NCBI GenBank assembly: GCA_017452165.1
Contig: JAFTMY010000155.1
Coordinates: 1 to 46,399 of the forward strand
Direction: 5' to 3'
From: Clostridia bacterium
GTDB taxonomy: Bacteria; Bacillota; Clostridia; Christensenellales; UBA1242
Length of the DNA: 46,399 bases
This document shows, one piece after another, positions 1 through 9,701 of this stretch. Every line of letters begins with the position of its first letter. Within the stretch, counting starts at the first letter, position 1. The translations under genes were made by a program, and so were the position numbers. The notes below the pieces were generated by a model that worked only from the letters and a program-made list of their open reading frames with translations, searched no databases and had not been told where the DNA came from.

Positions 1-97
1 CATAAATTTAAAAATTAACAATATATTTATGTTAATTTATTACAAAATTATTTATAAAATCTAAAAAAAATAATAATAAAAAAAACACTTTATTTAT

Positions 98-125
98 TTG
101 AAATATGAAAATTTATTAGTATAAT
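98..125 (+). promoter_or_regulatory. Sigma-A-type promoter for the methyltransferase gene
   Basis: A TTGAAA -35 box (98-103) and a perfect TATAAT -10 box (120-125) are separated by 16 bp. They lie about 30 bp before the start codon at 155. The first 97 bases hold only AT-rich sequence with nothing recognisable. Confidence 0.6.
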
Positions 126-154
126 TTAATTATCTAAATTAACGGGGTGGTTTT

Positions 155-811
155 ATGATAGAATCTAAGGCATGGAAATGGGAAATTGTTGATAAAGATG
201 ACAAGTATTGGAATAGTCCTGCAAAAGAAGTTTATTTTTTATGTCAAAATTGGAAAGATAAGGGATATAGCGAGTTTTTAGATGTCGGAGTTGGATTTGG
301 TAGAAACGCAATTTATTTAGCGAAAAACGGATTTAATGTTAGTGGGTTTGACTTATCTGAGCATAGCGTAAAAATGACTTACGAAAAGGCAAAAGAGCAA
401 GGTGTAAGTTTAGGTGAAATTAAGGTCGCTGATATGCTTAAGTTTCCTTACAACGATGAAAGTTTTGATTGTATGCTAGCAATGAATGTTATTTCTCATA
501 CTGACCTTGAAGGGTTTAAAAAGATACTTGGAGAGATAAAAAGAACACTTAAAACTGGTGGTGAAGTATATTTCACAGTTGGCTCAAAAAAATCATTTTG
601 GTTTAATAATCCTGTTTGCACTTATGTTGATGATAATACGAGAATTAGGGTTGAAGATGGACCTGAAAATGGAATACCACATTTTTATATGGGTGATGAA
701 GACTGCTTTACACTTTTTAATGATTTTAAAATTATTGAAATTAAAGAAGTAAGGGAACTTACTAAACATGGAAATTTTAGTCCTCATTACCATATTTGGT
801 TAAAAAAATAG
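155..811 (+). CDS. Class I SAM-dependent methyltransferase (TehB/UbiE-like fold)
   Basis: A 218-residue cytosolic protein with the Rossmann-fold SAM-binding motif I at residues 41-51 (FLDVGVGFGRN) and the acidic residue ending strand 2 in GFDLS (Asp66). A motif-IV-like segment follows in DCMLAMNVISH near residue 110. It belongs to the large class I methyltransferase superfamily. The overall arrangement and the C-terminal SPHYHIWL segment resemble proteins often labelled tellurite-resistance TehB-like or generic methyltransferase domain 11/25. The substrate cannot be told. The start is supported by a GGGGTGG ribosome binding site at about 143-149. It appears monocistronic, with its own promoter, and no strong terminator follows it. 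Confidence 0.85.
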   Translation: MIESKAWKWEIVDKDDKYWNSPAKEVYFLCQNWKDKGYSEFLDVGVGFGRNAIYLAKNGFNVSGFDLSEHSVKMTYEKAKEQGVSLGEIKVADMLKFPYNDESFDCMLAMNVISHTDLEGFKKILGEIKRTLKTGGEVYFTVGSKKSFWFNNPVCTYVDDNTRIRVEDGPENGIPHFYMGDEDCFTLFNDFKIIEIKEVRELTKHGNFSPHYHIWLKK

Positions 812-910
812 ATTTTGATTGTTAAAACAATTAAAAAAACAAATTTTTTTAAAAAAAATAAAAAAAAATACAATTTAAATTTGTGAAAAATATATTATTA
901 TTAAAAAATT

Positions 911-951
911 TTAACAATTTATTTGTTAAACATAATTAAATATTTTATAAT
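911..951 (+). promoter_or_regulatory. Promoter with inverted repeat over the -35, zinc-ribbon/TPM operon
   Basis: TTGTTA (923-928) and TATAAT (946-951) are spaced by 17 bp upstream of the gene at 981. The -35 box lies within an inverted repeat TTAACAA (911-917) / TTGTTAA (923-929), which could be an operator or chance AT-rich symmetry. Confidence 0.5.
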
Positions 952-980
952 TAAAATATTAAAATATAAAAAGGATAGTT

Positions 981-2066
981 ATGGAAGAAGATGTAAAAAA
1001 ATATACATTTAACGAAGATGCTAGAGCCGAAGGTGTTTCGCTTAAATGTTTAAGTTGTGGTTCTCCACTTGAATTTAATCCAGAAACTCAAATGTTTGTT
1101 TGTCCTGCTTGTCAGAGTGAATTTACAAGAGAAAAACTTGGAAGAAACCTTGACGATTTAAATGATGATGAAGAACAAAAAGAGTATTATGACGAAAGTA
1201 TTAAAGAATATAACTGCCCATCATGTGGTGCAGAAATTTTGGCTGACGAAAATACAACAACTGAGTTTTGTGTATATTGTCAAAACCCTGTTGTTTTTAA
1301 AGGTCGTGTAAATGGTCAGCTTAGACCTGATTTAATCATACCTTTCAAAATTACAAAAGAAGAGGCTAAGCAAATTTTAAAAGAACATTTGCTCTGTTAT
1401 GGTTTTATTCCTAATGACTTTTTTGAAGAGGCAAATCTTGACCATGTATCAGGAGTTTATTATCCGTTTTGGGAGGCTGATGTAGATACAAACTGCTCAA
1501 TGTCAGCGACAGGAACAAGTGTTGAAACTTGGAGAGCAGGTGATAGAAGATATACTAAGACAAGTTATTATGATATTTATCGTAATGCAGATATTCACTT
1601 TGAAGACTTATCTGTAAATGCTTTAAAAAGTGCTGATAAGGCTTTAGTTGAAGGTGTTTTGCCATATCCAATAAAGGAGCATATTCCTTTTGACATTGCT
1701 TATCTTACAGGTTTTCACGCAAAGAAAAATGACCTTGAATTTAAAGATGTTAGACCAGAGATTAATCTTAAGATGAAAGAATATTCTCATAAGATGTTAA
1801 AAGATACAATTGGTGGGTATAACAATATTAAAATTAATAGTCATAATATTAGAGTAAAACAGCAAAAGAAAGATTATACACTCCTTCCAATTTGGATTTT
1901 ATCTTATAAATATAACGATAAAATGTATACTTTTGCAGTAAATGGTTCAACAGGAAAAATGTTTGGAGATATTCCAGTTAGTAAAGGAAAACTCGGTTGG
2001 TCATTTGTAAGTATATTATTTGCAATCTTTTTATTTGCTACACTTATAGGAGGGCTATTTTTATGA
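981..2066 (+). CDS. Double zinc-ribbon membrane-anchored protein (TFIIB-type zinc finger family)
   Basis: A 361-residue protein with two CxxC...CxxC zinc ribbons, Cys23/26/41/44 and Cys79/82/97/100. A roughly 230-residue mixed domain follows, then one C-terminal transmembrane helix at about 338-360. Such proteins are often annotated as TFIIB-type zinc-finger or, misleadingly, PriA helicase-like proteins; no helicase motif is present. The first gene of a tight operon: its TGA stop overlaps the ATG of the TPM-domain gene (ATGA), so the two are translationally coupled. A GGA-containing ribosome binding site lies before ATG 981. I infer a role in membrane or envelope protein quality control together with the TPM protein; this is not shown by the sequence. 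Confidence 0.75.
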   Translation: MEEDVKKYTFNEDARAEGVSLKCLSCGSPLEFNPETQMFVCPACQSEFTREKLGRNLDDLNDDEEQKEYYDESIKEYNCPSCGAEILADENTTTEFCVYCQNPVVFKGRVNGQLRPDLIIPFKITKEEAKQILKEHLLCYGFIPNDFFEEANLDHVSGVYYPFWEADVDTNCSMSATGTSVETWRAGDRRYTKTSYYDIYRNADIHFEDLSVNALKSADKALVEGVLPYPIKEHIPFDIAYLTGFHAKKNDLEFKDVRPEINLKMKEYSHKMLKDTIGGYNNIKINSHNIRVKQQKKDYTLLPIWILSYKYNDKMYTFAVNGSTGKMFGDIPVSKGKLGWSFVSILFAIFLFATLIGGLFL

Positions 2067-2962
2067 GAAAGAAAAAAATCAATCATTTTAAATTATATAG
2101 CCAAATTGTAGTAGGTATTTTTGCTGTATTTTTTGCATTTATGATGTTTTATTTCTATCTTGGTGGAACTAAAACAGATATAAATAAATATTGTTATGAC
2201 TATAAAGAAATTTTTACAGAAGAACAAGAAAAAAGTATTCAAGAAACCTGCGCAGAAATTCACAAGAAAAAAGATGTTGCAGTTATTGTTGTTACATGCG
2301 ATAGAAAAAATAGTTCTGCAGAATATAATGCTGTAGAGTTTAGTGAAAAAGAAGGTCTTGATGTAACTGATAACTTTGTTGTTATTATCATTAATGCCAA
2401 AATAAAAAATGAAGAACAAAAAATTTATTATGATGATTATCATTTTGATATTTATACCTATGGTGATAGTGCATGGCAAATTTCCGATAATGAAATTAAT
2501 AAAATTTTATATTCTGAAGGTGGAGATAAGATTTTAAATGACAATCCAAAAGATGCCTTTGAAGGCGTAATTTCACTTGCAAAACTTACAGGAGAAGCGT
2601 ATACAGGTATTTTACCAAATCATGTTTCTTGGTTTGTTATTATGGGTATTGCTGCAGGCGTTGGTCTTTTAGTTGCAACTATTTGCACCGTATGTATTAA
2701 AAAATCTTACTCAAGAAAGAGAGAAAATCAAAATTACTCAATTAAGTCAAATACAAATCTTAATATGGTTGGAAGACAAGATAGATATCTTCGCTCACAC
2801 ACAACCTCAGTTATAATCTCTAGTAGTTCTAGTGGTAGTGGATATTCCGGTGGACGCTCTAGTGGACGCTCAGGTGGATTCTCAGGTGGTGGACGTTCTG
2901 GTGGATTCTCAGGTGGTGGACGCTCTGGTGGTGGCGGTGGTGGCCATCGTGGTGGAAGATAA
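2063..2962 (+). CDS. TPM-domain membrane protein with glycine/serine-rich tail
   Basis: I place the start at 2063, because AGGAGGG at 2048-2054 is correctly spaced and the ATG overlaps the previous stop codon. The longer frame from 1997 lies inside the preceding gene and has no ribosome binding site. The 299-residue protein has an N-terminal membrane helix (about 15-35) and a TPM (TLP18.3/Psb32/MOLO-1) domain at about 40-180, starting at YDYKEIFTEEQEKSI. A second membrane helix lies around 190-215. The last 50 or so residues are Ser/Gly/Arg repeats of the SGGGRSGGF type. This tail is typical of bacterial TPM proteins (YgcG-like). TPM domains elsewhere act in membrane-protein repair or phosphatase-like roles; the exact role here is unknown. 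Confidence 0.85.
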   Translation: MRKKKINHFKLYSQIVVGIFAVFFAFMMFYFYLGGTKTDINKYCYDYKEIFTEEQEKSIQETCAEIHKKKDVAVIVVTCDRKNSSAEYNAVEFSEKEGLDVTDNFVVIIINAKIKNEEQKIYYDDYHFDIYTYGDSAWQISDNEINKILYSEGGDKILNDNPKDAFEGVISLAKLTGEAYTGILPNHVSWFVIMGIAAGVGLLVATICTVCIKKSYSRKRENQNYSIKSNTNLNMVGRQDRYLRSHTTSVIISSSSSGSGYSGGRSSGRSGGFSGGGRSGGFSGGGRSGGGGGGHRGGR

Positions 2963-2999
2963 TCCAAAGTTTCACATATTAAAAAAGTAGGAGAAAATT

Positions 3000-3878
3000 A
3001 TGAAAAGTTCAGATATAAAAATGAGATATTGTTCACTATTTTTATTAATTGAAATGTTATTATTTTTGTTTCAATCATTAAATGGTATTGTGTCTATTTG
3101 GGGTATTGTTCCAACAATTATAACCGTTGTTATTTTTGTAAATATTATTAGAAGAACATCGGGAAAACCAAAGGTTGAACACCAAAAATTAAAAATTGTT
3201 TCCAAAATTAATAAAAGAAAGAAATCTACTAGCGAAGTTCCAGTAGAGGAAAGTGATAAAAATCTTTACTATAAAGATTTAAATAAGAAAAATAATTCAA
3301 AAAAGGGTGGTCTTACTGCTAAAATTATTGCTCTTATTGTGTTTTTAGGACTTGGTGGTTTATTTATATTTATGCAATCAACCCAAACACTTGAAACTAG
3401 ACAAAAGGTTGTTAAAGCAGATATTTATACTCAGCAAATCATTTATGATTATGAGCAGTATAATAGATTAACTGTTTCTTATGAGTATAATGGTCGCAAG
3501 CGTCAAGAAAGAATTGAAGTAAAAACAGGAGTTATTCATACAAAACATATAAATCTTGTAATTAATGGCGAAAATGGAGTTGCAAAAAATGGTGAAGGAT
3601 ATGCAGAAACAGCAGATTATTTAAGTTTATATACTATTTTAGCAGTTGTAATGTTCATTTGTGCTGGTATAATGGTTTTAAGTTTAATATATAAAGCAAC
3701 AGGAACAATTGTTTTATTTACAGTATTTTTTGCACTTGGTCTTGCCCTTACATTTGTTGTAAATTCGACACTCTTTGCAAGTATTGTATTTAATCCAATG
3801 ACAGTGTTTTTTTGGTGCTTTATGTCAGTTGGTCTTTATGGAATTGCTACTTCGTTTTTACTTAAAGAAGAAATGTAA
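3000..3878 (+). CDS. Multi-pass membrane protein of unknown function (DUF3592-like extracellular segment)
   Basis: A 292-residue protein 37 bp after the TPM gene, with ribosome binding site TAGGAGA before the ATG, so probably the third gene of the operon. Two N-terminal membrane helices (about 10-50) are followed by a basic cytosolic loop (about 52-100) and another helix (about 104-126). An extracytoplasmic stretch (about 127-205) contains YEYNGRKRQERIEVKTG, and three or more helices run to the end. The extracellular part resembles DUF3592-type domains, which often contain a Y-x-Y-x-G-x-x-R strand. I do not recognise a specific family. Its context suggests work with the zinc-ribbon and TPM proteins at the membrane. 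Confidence 0.65.
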   Translation: MKSSDIKMRYCSLFLLIEMLLFLFQSLNGIVSIWGIVPTIITVVIFVNIIRRTSGKPKVEHQKLKIVSKINKRKKSTSEVPVEESDKNLYYKDLNKKNNSKKGGLTAKIIALIVFLGLGGLFIFMQSTQTLETRQKVVKADIYTQQIIYDYEQYNRLTVSYEYNGRKRQERIEVKTGVIHTKHINLVINGENGVAKNGEGYAETADYLSLYTILAVVMFICAGIMVLSLIYKATGTIVLFTVFFALGLALTFVVNSTLFASIVFNPMTVFFWCFMSVGLYGIATSFLLKEEM

Positions 3879-3886
3879 AAATTATT

Positions 3887-3914
3887 TTGAAAAATAATTT
3901 AATTATGTTATTAT
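3887..3914 (+). promoter_or_regulatory. Promoter with extended -10, six bases before the ATG
   Basis: TTGAAA (3887-3892), 16 bp spacer, TATTAT (3909-3914) preceded by TG one base before. The start codon of the XRE gene lies only 6 bases downstream at 3921, and no Shine-Dalgarno sequence is seen. The transcript is therefore probably leaderless. Confidence 0.5.
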
Positions 3915-3920
3915 GTTTTT

Positions 3921-4526
3921 ATGAAAGATTTAAATAGTGTCGTTGCAAGAAATTTAATAAAGTTTAGAAATTTAGAGGGTTTATCTCAAAAAGAACTTGC
4001 AGAAAAAATACATTACTCAGATAAGACCATTTCTAAATGGGAAAAAGGTGATAGTTTGCCTGACCTTGCAGTGTTAGTTAAATTATCAGAAATTTATAAA
4101 ATTAATATTAACGAATTTTTAAATGAAAAAACTAAAGAACAAGAGATTATAATATCTAAAAAGTTTATAAATAAACAGCATATTTTAGTATCTCTTCTTT
4201 CAGTTGGTCTGGTCGGTTTTCTATCAGCAATTGTGTTTTTTATCCTTTTTATGATAGATAAAACAGAAAAGTTTGCATATCTTTCATTTGTTTATTCGTT
4301 TCCAGTTTGCTCACTTATTATGTTTGTTTTTAGTATAATTTGGTGGAATAACTATGTAAAAACCATCTTTTGTTCGCTTACAATGTGGGGTGTGATTTTT
4401 GCAATTTGTTTTACTTTTAACATTTCTAAAATTTGGATACTTTGCGTTGTTGGTGCAGTTTTTCAAATTGTAATTATAATGTGGTTTATTCTTAAAGACA
4501 CTGTAAAAAAAAGAAAAAACACTTAA
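3921..4526 (+). CDS. Membrane-anchored XRE/Cro-type transcriptional regulator
   Basis: A 201-residue protein. Residues 1-65 are a helix-turn-helix of the HTH_3/XRE type (LSQKELAEKIHYSDKTISKWEKG). A short linker and four predicted membrane helices (about 90-195) follow. It is a clear paralogue of the gene at 34253 and more distantly of the one at 34909, sharing the motifs YSDKTISKWE and a four-helix C-terminal half. The architecture suggests a DNA-binding domain tethered to a membrane sensor; the signal is unknown. There is no ribosome binding site, and the -10 box is 6 bases upstream. A strong terminator follows. Confidence 0.85.
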   Translation: MKDLNSVVARNLIKFRNLEGLSQKELAEKIHYSDKTISKWEKGDSLPDLAVLVKLSEIYKININEFLNEKTKEQEIIISKKFINKQHILVSLLSVGLVGFLSAIVFFILFMIDKTEKFAYLSFVYSFPVCSLIMFVFSIIWWNNYVKTIFCSLTMWGVIFAICFTFNISKIWILCVVGAVFQIVIIMWFILKDTVKKRKNT

Positions 4527-4545
4527 ATAATAATTAAAATTAATA

Positions 4546-4578
4546 AAAAGCAGATTGAATTTACAATCTGCTTTTTTT
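4546..4578 (+). terminator. Rho-independent terminator after the XRE-TM gene
   Basis: The stem GCAGATTG (4550-4557) / CAATCTGC (4564-4571) is flanked by A-run and T-run, giving a long perfect hairpin ending in seven or more T. Confidence 0.85.
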
Positions 4579-4691
4579 ATGCGATTATATTTATAAATTA
4601 AATAATTAATAAATTTAATTAAGTAAAAGTATTTTTTATTTTTTACACAATTTTATATAAAAAATAAGTAAAAACTTCACTATTTTTATTA

Positions 4692-7600
4692 TTATTTGCG
4701 TTTTTTCTTTAAAATTATAACAATAGAAACAACTCCTGCAGAAATAATAACTATAGATAAAATAACTATTAAAACAATAATACCAGTCTTTGTTTTTTTA
4801 GCATTTTGAGATGTTGAATTTTGATTATTAATATTTTCATTATTATTACTATCATTATTGTTACTATCATTATTGTTGTTTTCTTTATTATTATTTTCAT
4901 CTACATAAACTGCAATAATTTCAGTATTAGATGAAATGGTTATTATGTCACCAGAATTATAAACTTTATTTTCTACGCTCCAATGTTTAAATACCTTTCC
5001 TTCAATTTCTTGTGGGTCAATAAGTTCAATTATGTCACCTTCAAGGTAAAGTTTTTCTGTTTCTATTTCGTTAATAACATAGGTAATAGTAAATAATTCA
5101 GGTTGTTTTAAAATTGCAATAAGATTAAAGAATGTTTCGTCTGTTAGATTTTCAATTAAAACGATGTCGCCTGCTTGATAAATTTTATTATCTTGCAAAG
5201 AGTTTTCTTCGTTATCATTAGATTTATTTAATGCATAAGACCAACCTAAAAATTTATCGTTTGAGTGTGTCCAATCAAAATCATCAATGGTGTATTCATA
5301 ATTATTTTCCCCAGTATATTGTGACTTAATAGTGGATTGATCATAACTTATATATACAGGAACTTTTATGTCGGTGGCAATATCTAATCTATCTTCACAA
5401 GAGTAAGTTACTTGTATATTAAAATATTTTTTGTAAATAGGGTAGAAATTCATACTATCTTGTGGATTTAGTGTTTGACCAAATCTAAAAGATACATCAG
5501 TGCTATTAGGTTGTGATGCCCAAGCATAAAAATTAGAATTTGTTATTAAATTGACATATTCAAGGTCTGAACCTGCGATGCTTATAATTTCACCTTCGTT
5601 TTCGATTTTCGCTGGCATAGTTCTATCACAAGGTTGAATTGTAATTTTGTTTATAAAGTATTTAGTTAAAGTTGTTGTTTTTGTAATAAAATTTGTATCT
5701 GATAAATAAAAAGTATGGGTCAAGGTTTCTTGTGGTAAATAACCATTATCTGTGATTCTCCAAACTGCATACCATGAAGTTGATTTGCTTACTTCAATTT
5801 CTCCACTTTGCCATCTAGCGTTATATGCGTATTGAGTAATTCCCCAACCGAGAAGGTAATATCTTGCTTGATGGGAATGTGGATTTTGATTTGAAAGAGA
5901 ATCAAATGTTAGTTTTCCATAGATTGGTTCATAAGTTAATGTGTCAGTTATTTTTGTTTCTTCTGAAAAATCAAAATGAGTAACATAAAAAGTGTTTGAA
6001 AGTGTATAGATTGTTGAGTAACGAATAATTGGATTATTTACAGTAAAATAGAATTTATGTTCAAGGTTTGATTCATCATAGTTTATTGTTCTATAAATTG
6101 GATAAAAATCAAAAGCATTTTCAACTATAATTTCTTCATCTTTTGTAAAAAATGGTTTCAAATAATTTCCTGTGTTATTCCAACCATAAATCATATAATT
6201 ATTTACGGTATCATTGATAAATTCAAGGGTATCATTTGTGTATGTGATTTTTGCATTTTTTAAATCATTTTCTTGAACTTTAAAATCATAGTTAAAATAA
6301 GTATTATAATTACTATAGGTTATGGTTCGATTAATATTTTTTTCAATAATATCGCCGCTATTTAAGTGGAACTTAACATCAACATTTTCGTTAATAGTGT
6401 AAGTTAGGGCCATAGTTGAGTAGACTGCATACCAAGAAACAGAGTCTTTAAAAACTTTATCAGTTTTTCCGTCATACTCAATAGTTGTGCCAGTTGGACT
6501 GCTTGAAAATCCTGCTAAATAGTAAGTTATTCCATCTTTTACGACGCTTTGACCTGCAAAATTAAATTTATCAATTATTGCACTGTAAACATCATTTTCG
6601 TTTTTAGATTTTGTATAGCATATTGTTGTAAGGTCAATAGGATATGTAAAATAGTATTTCACATATTTTGACCAAATAGCGTAAAGTGTCATTTCTTCAT
6701 TTGTGTTAGCAGTAATAATGTGATAATTAGAATAGTCTTTTCCTGTTCCGTCATCACTTGTGTTCCAATGTGTTTGATAGTATCCATCTCTTTCACCTGT
6801 AAGAGTTGGAAGTGTAAATTTTTGTGAAAAAGGTTTGTAAACTATTTCGTGTTCATTTCCTGATGTTAAACCATTTCTTATTAAATGAATTTTATAAACT
6901 CTTGTTAAAACAATTTTTATCTCTTGATAATGTCCATCACCTTTGCTTATGTAGTCAAGGGTGCAGGTTTTATTTTCTTCATTTGCAACTTTGTAAAAAG
7001 CAAGGTTAAAACCTTCTTTTTCAATACTTGCTGTAACTTTTAAATTAGTTCCCATTAAAATGTCTTCAGATATATTATTATTTGATGTATTTAAAACCTC
7101 TTCTTTATAAATTATAGATTTTAATAGTTCGTCATAATAAGTATAACTTACTTTTACATCAAAGTTTCGCTCTAGACTTGGAATATACTCGTTGTCAAGA
7201 GTTATATTTACTTTGTATCTTGTAATTTCCCATTCAATATTAATAGTTTCATCTTCAGTAATTTCTCTGTAATAATTGTTATTTGAAAGTTTTTCAGGAT
7301 ATTTGCTAGCAGTAATTTTAGATAATATATATCCATCTTTTTTTATGTTACTTTCAGGGAAATCAAAAACTTCATCATTGTATGTTTTAAATGTTACTGT
7401 GTTGTTTTGCTCATCATAAACTGAGTCATAGTGGTTGTTATCTATATATTTTCCACCATTGAGATTGATTGTGATATTGTAAGCATGTCTTTCTAAGATA
7501 GGGTATAAAGTAAAATCCCCACTAGAAATTAAAATTTCATCGCCAGCGTTATAATCTGAAGTATAATAATTATCTTTTAAACTCCAACCTAAAAAGTCAT

Positions 7601-9695
7601 AATGTAGTTTAGAAAGTGTAAAATCGGTTACTATAAATTTTGCCGGTTTAGATGTTAAGCCATAAACAATTTTATATGAGTATCCTGTTTGCTCTTCAGG
7701 TAAAGTTCCATTAATAGTAATAGAGTTATTTTCAATTTCACTGTTATATTTTGATAGGTCATATTTAAATGAATATTTATATTTATAAACTGCATAGTAT
7801 ATATCGCCGTCGTAAAGTGTATCGTTTATTTCAAAATTAACTATTTCATTGTAGTTTTCTAAGTTTTTCGTGTAACCGATAAAGTAGGTTTGGTCAAATT
7901 CAGGAAGAGAGTCAATAAGTAAAGTATTGTCTGTATCAAAATTATATAAAACCTTTGTAAGACTATGTTTGCCATAATCAAAATCAGGGAGAGTTATATA
8001 ATTTTCATTGTAATGGAGAATTGCACAAAGTTCCTTTTTCCAGTTTGCATAAAGTGTTACATTATCATTTTCTGTAAGAATATTAACAATGTCAGTTGAT
8101 GATTCTTCTAGAGAATATCCAATAAATTTAAAACCATCAATCTTTATGCTAGATTCTGTTTGAAGAGCAAGGTCAACACCATTGATTTTATATTGTTCAT
8201 TTAAAAGACTTGTGGTTTGGTCGGTTCTAGATACTATATTAAATTGATATAATTCATAAATGTAGCAGTTAATTTCATTAAACTCTGTGTCTTTATCAAG
8301 AGTAAACTCATTGTATGCTTCAATAGTCGAAGTTAATTCAGTCTTTTTTAGAAGTGAAGTTAAAGGTGTTTTTGAAATTATGTAATGATATTCACCTTTT
8401 CCAGCAGAAAGATGAATAACTATTGATGATTTTATACCTGCTGGCATATCTTCAAGAGTTACTTTAGTATTAAGGTTTGTTCCATTTTCAAGTGTGAATT
8501 TTTTATTTAAATATTCATAAGAAATAAAGATATTTAAGTTTTCACTATGGGTTAGGTTCGTGTTTATTGTAAAACTTAGGTCGAAGACATCTTGCGTAAA
8601 TGAACATGTTAAAATGTATCCTTTATTGTGAAAATATTCGTAAGGAATCTTACTTTTTAAATGGCAATATTCATTTAAAATTATATAATAAGTGAGATTT
8701 ATTGGTTTTGAATATAATACACCGTCAGTGATATATGTTTTAGTTCCTGTAACTTTTGCAATAAGATTAGGATTTGTTTCTGTAAAGTTGTCTATTTGAA
8801 TTTTTAAACCTTCTTGTAATGTTAGGTTGATTTTGCTTGATGCCTTTTCAAAAGTAGAATCAGGGTTTTCAGAAAATCTACCAAAATTTTCATTTTTAGT
8901 ATTAAGAACAAGTTTTGAAGGTTTATAGAAATAAAAGGATATTGTAATATTGTATAAATGGTCATAATTGTTAGATTTTTGAGTTGCTTTTATGCTTGTT
9001 CCATCAATCCCGTTTAAATCCTTAGCACCTGGTAAAAGAGTGGTACTTTTATATTTGCTAAGTGTAGTTGTTCTATCATAATCATAGCCAATATACTTAT
9101 AATCTGCACTAGCAGAAATAATTTCTGCTTTTGGCATATCAATAGGAATTTCGGTTACAGCATTTTTTCTTTTAAACTCTCTATAATGTGCAATTGCTCC
9201 GTCATCGTAGATATAAAACTCTTTTTCTGCATAGGTTAGTTTGCAAACGGTGTTAGAACTTAGAGCCTTGTTTTTGTCGTATTCCATTGCAGGTGAAGAT
9301 TTTTGAGGGGCAAGGAACATTGTTTGAATAGTAAAGTCTTCTTTTTTAGAACCTGGAACAAAGTCAACAAAGTAAACAGCAAAATAAACCATATGAGATT
9401 TATCTTCATAATATTTGTTTTTATCATCTTCTTTTTCTGCATATGGCTCAATTTCGCAAGGAGTGTTATCCATTGTGTCTTCTGCAAAACACTCTTTATT
9501 AAAAAGCGGTTCTTCTTTATTTTTATTTATATTTGTTGTTTCTAAATTATATTTAGAATTTTCTTCACTATAAAAGGTTGCATCAGTATTAATGTTTGTA
9601 AACGTAAATAACATTAAACATAATAAAATTGCAAAAACTATAGATTTTAAATTGAAATTCTTAATAAAACTATTATTATTCTTTATATTTTCCAT
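4692..9695 (-). CDS. Giant cell-surface protein with Listeria-Bacteroides/InlB B-type repeats
   Basis: A 1667-residue protein, the largest in the window. The N-terminus has a hydrophobic signal/anchor segment at about 18-37. Most of the body is beta-rich, with repeated modules ending in patterns such as FIGYSLEESS...VTLYANWKK, FLGWSLKDNY...FTLYPI and TLYAIW. This is the signature of Listeria-Bacteroides repeats (Flg_new/InlB B-repeat), which form beta-grasp-like rods. Residues about 1595-1635 are Asn/Asp/Ser/Glu-rich, and the protein ends in a membrane helix followed by KKKRK. There is no LPxTG motif, so anchoring is probably by the helix itself. The role may be adhesion or surface-layer structure; no catalytic domain is seen. 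The gene is monocistronic, with its own promoter and no Shine-Dalgarno sequence. Confidence 0.85.
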   Translation of the reverse strand: MENIKNNNSFIKNFNLKSIVFAILLCLMLFTFTNINTDATFYSEENSKYNLETTNINKNKEEPLFNKECFAEDTMDNTPCEIEPYAEKEDDKNKYYEDKSHMVYFAVYFVDFVPGSKKEDFTIQTMFLAPQKSSPAMEYDKNKALSSNTVCKLTYAEKEFYIYDDGAIAHYREFKRKNAVTEIPIDMPKAEIISASADYKYIGYDYDRTTTLSKYKSTTLLPGAKDLNGIDGTSIKATQKSNNYDHLYNITISFYFYKPSKLVLNTKNENFGRFSENPDSTFEKASSKINLTLQEGLKIQIDNFTETNPNLIAKVTGTKTYITDGVLYSKPINLTYYIILNEYCHLKSKIPYEYFHNKGYILTCSFTQDVFDLSFTINTNLTHSENLNIFISYEYLNKKFTLENGTNLNTKVTLEDMPAGIKSSIVIHLSAGKGEYHYIISKTPLTSLLKKTELTSTIEAYNEFTLDKDTEFNEINCYIYELYQFNIVSRTDQTTSLLNEQYKINGVDLALQTESSIKIDGFKFIGYSLEESSTDIVNILTENDNVTLYANWKKELCAILHYNENYITLPDFDYGKHSLTKVLYNFDTDNTLLIDSLPEFDQTYFIGYTKNLENYNEIVNFEINDTLYDGDIYYAVYKYKYSFKYDLSKYNSEIENNSITINGTLPEEQTGYSYKIVYGLTSKPAKFIVTDFTLSKLHYDFLGWSLKDNYYTSDYNAGDEILISSGDFTLYPILERHAYNITINLNGGKYIDNNHYDSVYDEQNNTVTFKTYNDEVFDFPESNIKKDGYILSKITASKYPEKLSNNNYYREITEDETINIEWEITRYKVNITLDNEYIPSLERNFDVKVSYTYYDELLKSIIYKEEVLNTSNNNISEDILMGTNLKVTASIEKEGFNLAFYKVANEENKTCTLDYISKGDGHYQEIKIVLTRVYKIHLIRNGLTSGNEHEIVYKPFSQKFTLPTLTGERDGYYQTHWNTSDDGTGKDYSNYHIITANTNEEMTLYAIWSKYVKYYFTYPIDLTTICYTKSKNENDVYSAIIDKFNFAGQSVVKDGITYYLAGFSSSPTGTTIEYDGKTDKVFKDSVSWYAVYSTMALTYTINENVDVKFHLNSGDIIEKNINRTITYSNYNTYFNYDFKVQENDLKNAKITYTNDTLEFINDTVNNYMIYGWNNTGNYLKPFFTKDEEIIVENAFDFYPIYRTINYDESNLEHKFYFTVNNPIIRYSTIYTLSNTFYVTHFDFSEETKITDTLTYEPIYGKLTFDSLSNQNPHSHQARYYLLGWGITQYAYNARWQSGEIEVSKSTSWYAVWRITDNGYLPQETLTHTFYLSDTNFITKTTTLTKYFINKITIQPCDRTMPAKIENEGEIISIAGSDLEYVNLITNSNFYAWASQPNSTDVSFRFGQTLNPQDSMNFYPIYKKYFNIQVTYSCEDRLDIATDIKVPVYISYDQSTIKSQYTGENNYEYTIDDFDWTHSNDKFLGWSYALNKSNDNEENSLQDNKIYQAGDIVLIENLTDETFFNLIAILKQPELFTITYVINEIETEKLYLEGDIIELIDPQEIEGKVFKHWSVENKVYNSGDIITISSNTEIIAVYVDENNNKENNNNDSNNNDSNNNENINNQNSTSQNAKKTKTGIIVLIVILSIVIISAGVVSIVIILKKKRK

Positions 9696-9701
9696 AATTT
9701 T

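Noticed and set aside
2734..2967. Proline-rich minus-strand frame
   Set aside because: Antisense shadow of the Gly-rich tail of the TPM protein (GGT/GGA read as proline codons).
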